From contig NZ_JAIUZO010000002.1 in NCBI RefSeq assembly GCF_020171365.1, positions 1,178,001 to 1,242,000 of the forward strand: a stretch of DNA of 64,000 nucleotides. The letters run 5' to 3'. The notes beneath the pieces were generated by a model that saw nothing but the letters and a program-made list of their open reading frames with translations, did not search any database and was not told the DNA's origin. The position numbers and the translations under genes are program-made. The stretch is from Qipengyuania gaetbuli. Its GTDB lineage: Bacteria > Pseudomonadota > Alphaproteobacteria > Sphingomonadales > Sphingomonadaceae. This document shows positions 25,841 to 34,300 of the stretch, in pieces; position 1 is the stretch's first letter; each line of letters opens with the position of its first letter.

Positions 25841-27403
25841 TCAGGCGGACTTGCGCAACCGCTCGGGTACGTCGCGAACCGATGCGAGAGCAGCAGCCTG
25901 GTCATCACTGGGCTTGCGGTTCGGCAGGCCCGCCTCGGCGCCTTCGTCGCCGGCCTCGTGGTATTCCGCATCCTCGTTGACACACCATGTGTCGTAGACC
26001 CGCTCGCCTGCAAGAATGTTCTCGACGGTGAGCATGGCCGTCATCATGGCGTGGTCCTGGTTGTTGTAGCGATGCATCCCGTTCCGCCCCACGAGGTGGA
26101 GCGTGGGGTGCTTGGCTTCCAGTTCGCGGCGCATGGCGTCGACATTGGCGGCATAATCCTCGTCATAGACCGGATAGGCCTTTTCCTGGCGGACGACCGC
26201 GCCGCTTCTGACCTTGCGACGATCGACGAGGCCGAGGATTTCCATTTCGTCGGTGGCCAGCGAGACGAGGTCGGCGTCGTCCATCGACCACAGGCCGTCG
26301 CCTTCGAAGCAGAAATATTCCAGGCCCACGCAGGCCATGTCGGGATCGGGGATCATTTCCGGCGACCAGCTGCGGAAGTTCTGCACGCGGCCGACCTTCA
26401 CCTTGCTGTCATGGATGTAGATCCAGTTGTCCGGGAAAAGGTCCTCGCCTTCGACCATCAGGGCCACGGTCAGGAAGTCGCGGTACTTCAGGTCGTTCGC
26501 CTGGACCGTGCTTTCGGGCAGCGGGTGCAGGCGCTTGGCCAGCTCTCGCATGGGAGCCGAACTGATCGCATGGTCAGCCTCGATCACGATCTCGCCTTCG
26601 GGACCACGCGCGCTGAGGCGCCAGCCGCCCTTGCCGTCGCTTGCCAACTGGCCGAGCGCATGGCCCATCAGCACCTGGCCCCGTCCGCTGGCGACAACCT
26701 TGTCGCGCGCAGCATCCCACATCATGCCGGGTCCGAGCCGCGGATAGCGGAAGGTCTCGAGCAGGGTCTTGGTCGCCATGCCGTCATTGGGCTTCTTGTT
26801 GAGGCCGAGACTGCGTTTCAGCCCGTCCATCACCGCGCTCCAGAGCGACAGACCCTTGATGCGCTGCGCCGCCCAGTCCGCGCTCATCTCGTCGCAGGGC
26901 ATGCCCCACACCTTTTCGGTATAGGTCTTGAAGAAGATCGAATAGAGCCGCTTGCCGAACTGGTTGGTTGTCCAGTCCTCGAAGCTTTTCACCTCGCGGA
27001 TCGGGAACAGCTTGTAGCGCAGGTAGCTCGCCATGCAGACAGTCGAGCGCAGGATGCCGAGGTTCCACAGCGCCTCGAAGGCGCGCAGCGGGTAGCTGTA
27101 GAACTTGCCCTTGTAGTAGATCCGGCTCATGCGCGGGCGCTGGATGAAATCCTCTTCTCCGAGTATTTCGTTCCACATGTCGACGACCTGGGCGCTTTTC
27201 GAAAAGAAGCGATGCCCGCCGATGTCGAAGCGATAACCCTCGTGCTCTACGGTGCGACTGATACCGCCGACATAGACCGGGTCCTTCTCGATAACGGCGA
27301 CGCTTTTGCCCTGCTTTGTCAGCAGATAGGCAGCCGTAAGGCCAGCCGGCCCCGCCCCGATAATGGCGACGTCGACCTTCAGCGCATTCACACTCGTATT
27401 CAT
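25841..27403 (-). CDS. NAD(P)/FAD-dependent oxidoreductase (amine oxidase/UDP-galactopyranose mutase-like)
   Basis: This 520-residue flavoprotein has an N-terminal Rossmann dinucleotide motif (DVAIIGAGPAGLTAAYLL), then GGISRTVEHEGYRFDIGGHRFFS, a pattern shared by protoporphyrinogen-oxidase-like and UDP-galactopyranose-mutase-like proteins. Later come KVWGMPCDEMSADWAAQRIKG and the C-terminal LHLVGRNGMHRYNNQDHAMMTA, which closes the FAD site. Members of this group usually lie in polysaccharide or lipid-glycan loci, consistent with two GtrA genes and a GT-C-like gene downstream. The exact reaction is unknown. MNTSVN at 27403 is preferred (GGGGG precedes); an ATG five codons earlier at 27418 is possible. 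Confidence 0.82.
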   Translation of the reverse strand: MNTSVNALKVDVAIIGAGPAGLTAAYLLTKQGKSVAVIEKDPVYVGGISRTVEHEGYRFDIGGHRFFSKSAQVVDMWNEILGEEDFIQRPRMSRIYYKGKFYSYPLRAFEALWNLGILRSTVCMASYLRYKLFPIREVKSFEDWTTNQFGKRLYSIFFKTYTEKVWGMPCDEMSADWAAQRIKGLSLWSAVMDGLKRSLGLNKKPNDGMATKTLLETFRYPRLGPGMMWDAARDKVVASGRGQVLMGHALGQLASDGKGGWRLSARGPEGEIVIEADHAISSAPMRELAKRLHPLPESTVQANDLKYRDFLTVALMVEGEDLFPDNWIYIHDSKVKVGRVQNFRSWSPEMIPDPDMACVGLEYFCFEGDGLWSMDDADLVSLATDEMEILGLVDRRKVRSGAVVRQEKAYPVYDEDYAANVDAMRRELEAKHPTLHLVGRNGMHRYNNQDHAMMTAMLTVENILAGERVYDTWCVNEDAEYHEAGDEGAEAGLPNRKPSDDQAAALASVRDVPERLRKSA

Positions 27404-27487
27404 TGAAACCCCCGGCATCTTCTTTGCCAGAAGTGAACGAAAACGGTTAGCGTAAAGTTAATTGGCCGGCTGTCCCGCCGGAATAAT

Positions 27488-28123
27488 TCAGCGCGACCCG
27501 GTGTCGAGCATCATCGGGCACTGCACGGCGGCCGCCATGATGGCGAATTCGCGCAGCGAGAAAGTATTCTCGAATACGAGGCCGTAATTGCTGTCGCGGC
27601 GCCAGCGCACCTTGGCGCGGGTGTCGTTGAACCCTTCGCCCTCGACCTTGAGAATCTGGTCGATCGCGAACACGGCATCGCATTCGACGCGTGCGCCCTG
27701 CTGCGAGATGTTCAGCGTCACCGCTTCTGCCGACTGGGTCAGCGAGGACAGCTTGAGCGGAATGGCGATGTTGAGGCGCAACTGGCGCTTGGGGTAATTC
27801 CAGGTTTCGTGGACCAGGCGTTCCACCACTACGGGCGTCTTGAAGCGGTAGCTGCCCTCTGTCCCGTTGGCGCGCACCTGCACGATTTCGTAGCTTTCGC
27901 CGTTCTGCAACTCGAGCGCCAGAGTGGGATCGGTCGGAAGGGCATGGAAGGCGCGGATCGAGATGCCGGTCGAGGACACGTCGCGCACCACGCAGAGAAA
28001 TTCCCCCTGCCCGCACACGAGCTTGGCGGACCGGATCAGCGAGGTGTAGCGCGGCGCACCGCGCTGTTCGCTGTCGACATAGGTCTGGTTGCTGTCGCTG
28101 CCGATGGCGGCCGAATAGTCCAT
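27488..28123 (-). CDS. Tandem PilZ-domain protein
   Basis: This 211-residue cytoplasmic protein has a PilZ-like N-terminal half, with RGAPRYTS and then DVSSTGISIR (the D/N-x-S-x-x-G element of cyclic-di-GMP binding). A second PilZ-like half has RQLRLNIAIPLKLSS and LNISQQGARVECD. The second copy keeps the NxSxxG-like element, but its arginine motif is degenerate. PilZ proteins convert cyclic-di-GMP levels into changes of motility, surface polysaccharide or cell cycle. The ATG giving MDYSAAIG was chosen; a TTG six codons upstream is also open. It stands alone between the flavoprotein operon and tRNA-Leu. Confidence 0.82.
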   Translation of the reverse strand: MDYSAAIGSDSNQTYVDSEQRGAPRYTSLIRSAKLVCGQGEFLCVVRDVSSTGISIRAFHALPTDPTLALELQNGESYEIVQVRANGTEGSYRFKTPVVVERLVHETWNYPKRQLRLNIAIPLKLSSLTQSAEAVTLNISQQGARVECDAVFAIDQILKVEGEGFNDTRAKVRWRRDSNYGLVFENTFSLREFAIMAAAVQCPMMLDTGSR

Positions 28124-28282
28124 GCGTTTCAAAACTCCCAAGAACCCGGCGTTCCCCGTGCCGGCTTTCGTCTTGGCCTTGCGCCCCTTTGAACGGCCCT
28201 ATTAGCCGTCTAGGTATTAACACCGCGATAAAGGGCATTGCTTCACAGGCAACGCCGCGCGGCACAGACGTTCGGGAGTTGA

Positions 28283-28367
28283 TGGTGCGGGTGGTGGGAC
28301 TCGAACCCACACGATCAAGGATCAGGGGATTTTAAGTCCCCGGCGTCTACCATTCCGCCACACCCGC
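28283..28367 (-). tRNA. tRNA-Leu (UAA anticodon)
   Basis: On the minus strand an 85-base tRNA folds with acceptor GCGGGTG/CACCCGC, a long variable arm as expected for leucine tRNAs, T-arm GTGGGTTCGAGTCCCAC and encoded CCA. The anticodon loop CTTAAAA gives anticodon TAA in DNA (UAA). Confidence 0.95.
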
Positions 28368-28430
28368 GCAGCAGAAGGGCGTGCTAGAGGGATGCGGGCC
28401 GCGCCGCAATCGCCAAGCAGCGTGACGGGA

Positions 28431-28712
28431 CTATTGCTCGTTCAGGCGCTCGCGCATGTCCTTGCCGGGCTTGAAATAGGGCACGCGCTTGGCGGGTACC
28501 TCCACCGTTTCGCCGGTACGCGGATTGCGACCCTGGCGCGCCTGGCGCTCGCGGGTCGAAAAGGCTCCGAAGCCGCGCAGTTCGATGCGGCCGCCTTCTG
28601 CAAGGCGCTGGGCCAGTTCCTCGAAGAAGATATCGACGACCTGCTCGACCTCTTCCGGTCGCAGGTCGGGATTTTCTTCCGCAAGGGCTGCGAGCAATTC
28701 GGATCGAATCAT
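28431..28712 (-). CDS. ihfB: Integration host factor subunit beta
   Basis: This 93-residue DNA-bending protein of the HU/IHF family has the arm sequence [31 protein letters not shown] with the tip proline, and [23 protein letters not shown] typical of IHF-beta rather than HU. It forms a heterodimer with IhfA, encoded elsewhere, and serves in recombination, replication and promoter architecture. It stands alone between tRNA-Leu and the GntR gene. The tRNA-Arg-borne satellite later in this window carries a tyrosine integrase, a class that often needs IHF. Confidence 0.95.
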   Translation of the reverse strand: MIRSELLAALAEENPDLRPEEVEQVVDIFFEELAQRLAEGGRIELRGFGAFSTRERQARQGRNPRTGETVEVPAKRVPYFKPGKDMRERLNEQ

Positions 28713-28872
28713 GTTCAGGCTCCCTCGAGCGTGCGCGCGGCGGCGCTTTCCCCTGTTGTTTTATGCGACCCCTGCCACGCCAGACCCCCTGCGCAGCGGA
28801 AAAACCCTGCCAGAAGGACTCGAGTATGGCAATTGTTAATACCCGCCCGAGGGTTAGGACGGCATTTCGGGG

Positions 28873-29214
28873 TCAGGTGCGCTCGAGCAGCTCTTCCGGC
28901 GCAATGCCCAGCCGCTTCATCCGCCCGCGGATTTCCGGCCATTCCTGCTTGAGGAAGGTTTCGCGCTCACGCTTGCGCAGCGTTTCGGCTGCGCCGCGCG
29001 CGACATACATGCCGACCCCGCGTTGCACTTCGACAAGGCCGTCTGCCTGGAATTGCTGGTAGGCCTTGGCCACCGTCAGCGGATTGGCGCCTTGCTCCGC
29101 AGCCAGCGCGCGCACCGAGGGAAGCATTTCTTCCTCGCGGTAACGGCCGTCGATGATGGCTGCGGCGATCATGTCGCGCAGCTTGAGATAGACGGGCTTG
29201 CTCTGGTTGCTCAT
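28873..29214 (-). CDS. GntR-family regulator, YtrA subfamily
   Basis: This 113-residue regulator has an N-terminal winged helix (PVYLKLRDMIAAAIIDGRYREEEMLPSVRALAAEQGANPLTVAKAYQQFQADGLVEVQRGVGMYV) and a short C-terminal dimerisation tail of about 40 residues, typical of the YtrA group that lacks a ligand domain. YtrA regulators often control ABC or membrane proteins and themselves. The start at MSNQSK follows GGGGA; the frame is open 28 codons further but across the promoter region. A 25-bp dyad in front (29234-29258) could be its own operator. Confidence 0.9.
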   Translation of the reverse strand: MSNQSKPVYLKLRDMIAAAIIDGRYREEEMLPSVRALAAEQGANPLTVAKAYQQFQADGLVEVQRGVGMYVARGAAETLRKRERETFLKQEWPEIRGRMKRLGIAPEELLERT

Positions 29215-29233
29215 GGCGGGTCCCCGAATTGTC

Positions 29234-29258
29234 GTATAGTGCATCAGTGCCATAATAC
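29234..29258 (-). promoter_or_regulatory. Imperfect 25-bp dyad in front of the GntR gene
   Basis: The segment starts GTAT and ends ATAC, with matching TG/CA pairs further in, giving partial two-fold symmetry. TATTAT and TATACG within it look like -10 elements of the regulator promoter. Its position 20 bases before the start codon suggests autoregulation by the YtrA-type protein; this is inferred from position and symmetry only. Confidence 0.4.
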
Positions 29259-29425
29259 AGCGCGGCGCGCAAGGTTCCCGAAGCGCGGTTTCGTTCATGC
29301 AGGCGCAAGCTGGTCGCGTTTGTAACTAAGGCTTCACATAGCCGCAGATGCCGCTAGGGTGCGCGCATCTTCGGGGAGGAGGCCTGTCCGGCCTCCGCGT
29401 ATACTTACGAGAGGGTTTGCCACAC

Positions 29426-30997
29426 ATGGCCACAACGCAACCGGTTCACGGGGATTCGGCAGGGACTATCCTTGGCCACCCCAAGGGACTTTTCGTCCTG
29501 TTCTTCGCCGAAATGTGGGAGCGTTTCTCCTACTACGGCATGCGCGCGCTGCTCATTTTCTACCTCACCAAGCACTGGCTGTTTTCCGACAGCGATGCAG
29601 GCGTCATCTACGGTGCCTACACCGCGCTGGTCTACATCACGCCCGTGGTCGGCGGCTACCTGGCCGACAAGTACCTGGGGCAGAGAAAGGCAGTCCTCTT
29701 CGGCGCCGTCCTGTTGACGCTGGGCCACTTCTTCATGGCCTTCGAAGGTCAGCCGGGCGCAGGCACGGAAAACAATCCGGTCGTCTACGTCTTCTGGTTG
29801 GCCCTCGCGCTCATCATCGTGGGCTCGGGCTTCCTCAAGGCGAACATCTCGGTGATCGTCGGCCAGCTCTACCCGCGCACCGACACCCGCCGCGATGCTG
29901 CCTACACCATCTTCTACATGGGCATTAACCTGGGCGCCGCGATCGGCTCGCTGCTGTGCGGCTACATCGGCGAAACCTACGGCTGGGCCTACGGCTTCGG
30001 CCTTGCCGGCATCGGCATGCTGCTCGGCCTCGTCGTCTTCGTCTGGGGCAAGCCGCTGCTGCTCGGCCGCGGCGAACCGCCCAAGCCGCTCGCCAAGGGT
30101 ACCGAATGGACCATGTACGGCGCCGGCATTGCCATGGTCGGCCTGTGCTGGCTGGCCATCCAGTACCAGGACCTGGTCGGCTGGGTCCTGTTCATCTTCG
30201 GCGGCGCACTGGTTGCCTACGTGCTGTTCACCGCAGTGTTCAAGCTGCCGTCCGAGGAACGCGACCGCATCCTGGCCGCGCTCTTCCTGATCCTCACCTC
30301 GATCGTCTTCTGGGCACTGTTCGAACAGGCGGGCTCCTCGCTCAACCTGTTCACCGACCGCCACGTCGACCGCGGCGGGGTTCCGGCCTCGGTCTTCCAG
30401 TCGATCAATGCGATCTACATCATCCTGCTGGCTCCGGTCTTCGCCGTGGTCTGGCAGACGCTTGGCCGCAAGGGGCTGGAGCCCAGCGCTCCGCTCAAGT
30501 TCGGCATGGGCGTGGTGCAGGTGGGTCTCGGCTTCCTCGTCCTCGTCTGGGGCGCGGCGAGCGTGGGTCCGGAAGTCGCCGTACCGGTCGCTTTCATCTT
30601 CCTGATCTACCTGCTGCACACGACTGGCGAGCTTTGCCTGTCGCCGGTCGGCCTGTCGGCGATGAACCGCCTGGCCCCGGCGCACATGGCTTCGCTGATC
30701 ATGGGCACCTGGTTCTTCGCTTCGGCCACCGGTAACTTCGCTGCCGGCCTGATCGCTTCGGCGACCGGCGCAGAAGGGGTCGGCGAGGAAGCGGGCCGCC
30801 AGGTCGTGCTCGACGTCTACTCGACGGTCGGCTGGTATGCGGTCGGCATCGGTGTCGCGGTCATGGTCATCAGCCCGCTGATCAAGCACCTGATGCACCT
30901 CGACACGCTCAAGGACGACAGTATCGAAGGCCAGGCCGAATTCCCGGCCGAAGCGCAGGCCGCGGGGGTCCACCCCGAGACCAAGTCGCAGGGCTAA
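29426..30997 (+). CDS. POT-family proton-dependent oligopeptide transporter
   Basis: This 523-residue inner-membrane symporter of the PTR2/POT group imports di- and tripeptides with protons. The family signature FFAEMWERFSYYGMRALLIFYL is near the N-terminus (helix 1, the ExxER motif), followed by GGYLADKYLGQRKAV, a second signature FYMGINLGAAIGSLLCGYIGE, and about fourteen predicted spans. ALFEQAGSSLNLFTDR later matches the conserved helix 7 region. The start at MATTQP follows GAGAGGG; an upstream ATG at 29348 would add an unlikely 26 residues. A strong terminator follows. Confidence 0.94.
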   Translation: MATTQPVHGDSAGTILGHPKGLFVLFFAEMWERFSYYGMRALLIFYLTKHWLFSDSDAGVIYGAYTALVYITPVVGGYLADKYLGQRKAVLFGAVLLTLGHFFMAFEGQPGAGTENNPVVYVFWLALALIIVGSGFLKANISVIVGQLYPRTDTRRDAAYTIFYMGINLGAAIGSLLCGYIGETYGWAYGFGLAGIGMLLGLVVFVWGKPLLLGRGEPPKPLAKGTEWTMYGAGIAMVGLCWLAIQYQDLVGWVLFIFGGALVAYVLFTAVFKLPSEERDRILAALFLILTSIVFWALFEQAGSSLNLFTDRHVDRGGVPASVFQSINAIYIILLAPVFAVVWQTLGRKGLEPSAPLKFGMGVVQVGLGFLVLVWGAASVGPEVAVPVAFIFLIYLLHTTGELCLSPVGLSAMNRLAPAHMASLIMGTWFFASATGNFAAGLIASATGAEGVGEEAGRQVVLDVYSTVGWYAVGIGVAVMVISPLIKHLMHLDTLKDDSIEGQAEFPAEAQAAGVHPETKSQG

Positions 30998-31011
30998 GCC
31001 AACGACAATCG

Positions 31012-31046
31012 AAAGGGCGCGGAGCGATCCGCGCCCTTTTTCTTTG
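31012..31046 (+). terminator. Strong intrinsic terminator after the POT transporter
   Basis: AAAGGGCGCGGA (31012-31023) pairs perfectly with TCCGCGCCCTTT (31028-31039) around the tetraloop GCGA, followed by a T-rich run to about 31046. Stem, loop and U-tract are all textbook, 14 bases after the transporter stop. Confidence 0.95.
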
Positions 31047-31077
31047 CAACATCGCCGCTTCGCGGCATGAGGGGCAC

Positions 31078-32448
31078 ATGAGGAAATCGATCAAGACTAT
31101 CGCCGCAGGCACGCTGGCCATCGCGCTCGCCGCCTGTTCGACCACCGGGCAGACCGACACCAAGAGCGCCAGCAGCGCGCCGGCAAAGACGGAAACGCCC
31201 TTCCCTTCGACCTACACGCCCTATCCGGGCGCACCGACCGCGCTCGTCAATGCGACGATCTTTGATGGCAAGGGCGGCAGGATCGACAATGGCACGGTCT
31301 TCTTCAGCGGCGGCAAGATCGTCTCGATCGGCGGCCCGGACACGCCTGTCCCTGCCGACATCGCGGTGTTCGACGGTACCGGCAAGTTCGTGACCCCGGG
31401 TATCATCGATATCCACTCGCACCTCGGCGACTATCCCACCCCTTCGGTACAGGCGCATTCGGACGGTAACGAGGCGACCAGCCCGACCACGCCCGAAGTC
31501 TGGGCGGAACATTCCGTCTGGCCGCAGGATCCGGGCTTCACCCGCGCGCTCGCCAATGGCGGCGTGACCTCGCTGCAGATCCTGCCCGGCTCGGCCAATC
31601 TGATGGGCGGGCGTTCCGCCACGCTCAAGAACGTGCCCGCGCGCACGGTGCAGGGGATGAAGTTTCCCGATGCGCCTTACGGCTTCAAGATGGCCTGCGG
31701 CGAGAACCCGAAGCGCGTCTATGGCGGTCGCGGCCGGATGCCCTCGACCCGCATGGGCAATTTCGCGGTCAACCGGCAGACCTGGCTCGATGCCAAGGCC
31801 TATGACGGCAAGAAGCGCGACCTCGCCAAGGAAACGCTGAAGGGCGTGCTGGACGGCGAGATCCTCGTCCACAACCACTGCTACCGCGCCGACGAGATGG
31901 CCCTCGTCCTCGATATGGCGAAGGAGATGGGCTACAAGGTCAGCGCCTTCCACCACGCGGTCGAAGCCTACAAGATCGGCGACCTGCTGCGCGAAAACGA
32001 CGTTTGCAGCGCGATCTGGGCCGACTGGTACGGCTTCAAGATGGAGAGCTACGACGGCATTCTCGAAAACGCGGCCTTCCTCCAGCGCGAAGATGCCTGC
32101 GTTGTCATCCACTCCGACGATGCCAACGGCATCCAGCGCCTCAACCAGGAAGCGGCCAAGGCGCAGGCCGCAGGCAAGCGCGTGGGCATCGACATCTCCG
32201 ATGCGCAGGTCATCCGCTGGATCACGTTGAACCCCGCCAAGGCGATGGGAATCGACGGCATGACCGGCAGCCTCGAGGCCGGCAAGATGGCCGACGTCGT
32301 GCTGTGGAACGGCGATCCGCTGTCGGTCTATTCGCGGCCCGAGAAGGTCTGGATCGACGGGGCGCTGATGTTCGATGCCATGGATCGCAAGCGCCGACCG
32401 GTGAGCGATTTCGAGCTTGGCCAGCCCGGTGAAGGAGACGTGAAATGA
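31078..32448 (+). CDS. Exported amidohydrolase-family lipoprotein, catalytically complete
   Basis: This 456-residue protein has a lipoprotein signal ending ALAAC (C20) and an amidohydrolase (imidazolonepropionase/dihydroorotase-like) domain. Metal-binding H113 and H115 sit in TPGIIDIHSHLG, with later ligands in VHNHCYRADE, SAFHHAVEAYK and VVIHSDDANG. The C-terminus ITLNPAKAMGIDGMTGSLEAGKMADVVLWNGDPL is the usual end of the beta-sandwich. It probably cleaves a cyclic amide or peptide-derived compound in the envelope, and a role in peptide use would fit the upstream peptide transporter. Its stop overlaps the next start (ATGA). Confidence 0.88.
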   Translation: MRKSIKTIAAGTLAIALAACSTTGQTDTKSASSAPAKTETPFPSTYTPYPGAPTALVNATIFDGKGGRIDNGTVFFSGGKIVSIGGPDTPVPADIAVFDGTGKFVTPGIIDIHSHLGDYPTPSVQAHSDGNEATSPTTPEVWAEHSVWPQDPGFTRALANGGVTSLQILPGSANLMGGRSATLKNVPARTVQGMKFPDAPYGFKMACGENPKRVYGGRGRMPSTRMGNFAVNRQTWLDAKAYDGKKRDLAKETLKGVLDGEILVHNHCYRADEMALVLDMAKEMGYKVSAFHHAVEAYKIGDLLRENDVCSAIWADWYGFKMESYDGILENAAFLQREDACVVIHSDDANGIQRLNQEAAKAQAAGKRVGIDISDAQVIRWITLNPAKAMGIDGMTGSLEAGKMADVVLWNGDPLSVYSRPEKVWIDGALMFDAMDRKRRPVSDFELGQPGEGDVK

Positions 32449-33737
32449 AGCGCGCCCTGACCCTCGCGGCGAGCGTGCTCGCCCTTGCCGCAGCGCCTGC
32501 CGCCGCGCAGGATTTCGTCATCACCAACGCCACTCTCGCCACCGGCGACGGGAGCGAACCGATCGAACGCGGCGTGGTCGTCGTCGACGATGGCAAGGTC
32601 GCCTATGCGGGCCCGCAGGCAGGCGCCGGCGCTTTCGAAACGGACACCGTTTACGACGTGGCTGGGGCCTGGGTGACGCCCGGGCTCGTCGCTACCGTCA
32701 CCACGCTCGGCCTCGCTGATGTTTCGGGCGTGAGCGAATCGAACGACGTGCGTCCGGGCAGCTCGCCCTTCAACGCGGCGCTCGATGTCGCACCGGCGAT
32801 CAACCCCTCCTCTCAGCACATCCTTGTGCACCGGGCCGCGGGCATCACGCGCGCGGCGACCGTCACCTCGCCGGCAGGCTCGATCTTCGGCGGACAGGGC
32901 GCGATCATCGACCTCGGCGCCGACGGCCAGCCCGTGACGCGGGCCAAGGCCTTCCAGGTCGTCGCCTTCGGTGAAGGCGGTGCGCGGCTTGCAGGGGGCA
33001 GCCGCGTTGCGACCTATGTCGCTTTCGCCAATGCCCTGCGCGAAGCACAGGATTTTGGCCGCGGCCGGTGGGACGCGGAAAGTGCCATGCTGACCCGCGC
33101 CGATGCCGAGGCCCTAGGGCCGGTAGTGGCTGGCGAGCAGGCGCTTTACGTTTCCGTCGAACGCGCTTCGGACATCCGCAGCGTGCTGGGCCTCAAGCGC
33201 GATTTCCCGCGTCTCGACCTGGTGCTGGTCGGCGCCAGCGAAGGCTGGCTCGTCGCGCGCGAGATTGCGGCAGCAGGCGTGCCCGTCATTGCAGACGGCC
33301 TCGACGATTTGCCCAACAGTTTCGAGGAGCTGGCAAGCACCCAGTCCAATGTGGGGCGCCTCGCCAAGGCAGGCGTCAAGGTGGCGATCAACGCCGCCAC
33401 GATGGAGAACCCGCGCAACCTCAACCAGTATGCAGGCAACCTCGTCGCCCTGGCCCGTGTCCCGGGCGCGGACGGCCTCAGCTGGGGGCAGGCCTTTGCC
33501 GCGATCAGCTCGGTGCCGGCCTCGATCAGCGGGCTCGGCGGAAAGGCCGGTGTGCTGGCCCCCGGTGCGATGGGCGACGTGGTGATCTGGGACGGTGACC
33601 CGCTGGAAGTCGGCTCCGTGCCCACCAAGGTCTTCATCGACGGTGTCGAGCAGCCGCTCGACAACCACCAGACGCGCCTGCGCGACCGTTACCGCGAGCT
33701 CGACGAGAGCCGCCTGCCGGAGGCGTTCGACTGGTGA
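32445..33737 (+). CDS. Exported amidohydrolase homologue lacking the HxH metal motif
   Basis: This 430-residue protein has a cleavable signal (LTLAASVLALAAAPAAAQ) and the same overall fold as its upstream partner, including the C-terminal GVLAPGAMGDVVIWDGDPLEVGSVPTKVFIDG. At the place where active members have H-x-H it reads TPGLVATVTTLGL, so the two first metal ligands are missing, and no later HNH- or HSDD-like ligands are evident. It is therefore probably a non-catalytic partner or a stabilising subunit of the upstream amidohydrolase. The genes overlap (ATGA), and the next gene starts at GTG overlapping its stop. Confidence 0.85.
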   Translation: MKRALTLAASVLALAAAPAAAQDFVITNATLATGDGSEPIERGVVVVDDGKVAYAGPQAGAGAFETDTVYDVAGAWVTPGLVATVTTLGLADVSGVSESNDVRPGSSPFNAALDVAPAINPSSQHILVHRAAGITRAATVTSPAGSIFGGQGAIIDLGADGQPVTRAKAFQVVAFGEGGARLAGGSRVATYVAFANALREAQDFGRGRWDAESAMLTRADAEALGPVVAGEQALYVSVERASDIRSVLGLKRDFPRLDLVLVGASEGWLVAREIAAAGVPVIADGLDDLPNSFEELASTQSNVGRLAKAGVKVAINAATMENPRNLNQYAGNLVALARVPGADGLSWGQAFAAISSVPASISGLGGKAGVLAPGAMGDVVIWDGDPLEVGSVPTKVFIDGVEQPLDNHQTRLRDRYRELDESRLPEAFDW

Positions 33738-34243
33738 GCCTGCCCAAGGAAATGCGCACCACCCTGCTTGCGCTGGGCGGCGCCTTCGTGGCCGTGGCGG
33801 GTTTCGCCGCGACCGCGCAGGATGCTCCGCCCGACAGGTCGCAGGACATCGCCTGGATGAACGCGCAGCAGGCCTATCTCGCCGCGCTCAAGCCCGAGGA
33901 TGGCTGGCGCTACATGGAAGGCGGCCTCTACTGGCGGTATCTCGAATATGCCGGCAGCACCGAAAAGCCGCGCGTGATCGACCTGGTGACGGTGCATTAC
34001 GCCGGCACCTTCATCGATGGCGGAACCTTCGATTCGAGCTACGATCGCGGAGAGCCCGTGACCTTCCCGCTCGGCCGCCTGATCAAGGCATGGCAGATGG
34101 CCATTCCCGAAATGGGCGTGGGCGACACGATCGAGATCGCGGCCCCGGCGGATCTGGCTTACGGGTCGCAGGGCAAGGGGCCGATACCCGGCGGCGCGAC
34201 GCTTGTGTTCAAGGTGAAACTGCTCGGCATCGAAAAGCAGTAA
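33734..34243 (+). CDS. FKBP-type peptidyl-prolyl isomerase, exported
   Basis: This 169-residue protein has an N-terminal membrane/signal segment (TTLLALGGAFVAVAGFAATAQ) and an FKBP domain: VIDLVTVHYAGTFIDGGTFDSSYDRGEPVTFPLGRLIKAWQMAIPEMGVGDTIEI and GPIPGGATLVFKVKLLGI. It assists folding of envelope proteins and, from its place, perhaps the two amidohydrolases before it. GTG at 33734 is preferred because GGAGG lies ten bases upstream and the start overlaps the previous TGA. An AT-rich hairpin follows the stop. Confidence 0.9.
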   Translation: MSLPKEMRTTLLALGGAFVAVAGFAATAQDAPPDRSQDIAWMNAQQAYLAALKPEDGWRYMEGGLYWRYLEYAGSTEKPRVIDLVTVHYAGTFIDGGTFDSSYDRGEPVTFPLGRLIKAWQMAIPEMGVGDTIEIAAPADLAYGSQGKGPIPGGATLVFKVKLLGIEKQ

Positions 34244-34247
34244 TTGC

Positions 34248-34265
34248 CAAATAAGTTTTTATTTG
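34248..34265 (+). terminator. AT-rich hairpin between the FKBP and NnrU genes
   Basis: CAAATAA (34248-34254) pairs with TTATTTG (34259-34265) around GTTT, five bases after the FKBP stop. It is unusual in so GC-rich a genome. The loop and right arm include GTTTTTATTTG, so it may act as a weak terminator; an operator or processing role is equally possible. Confidence 0.35.
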
Positions 34266-34300
34266 CTACTTAGTTTCGTGCCGCCTCGGGGGAGAGTGCC

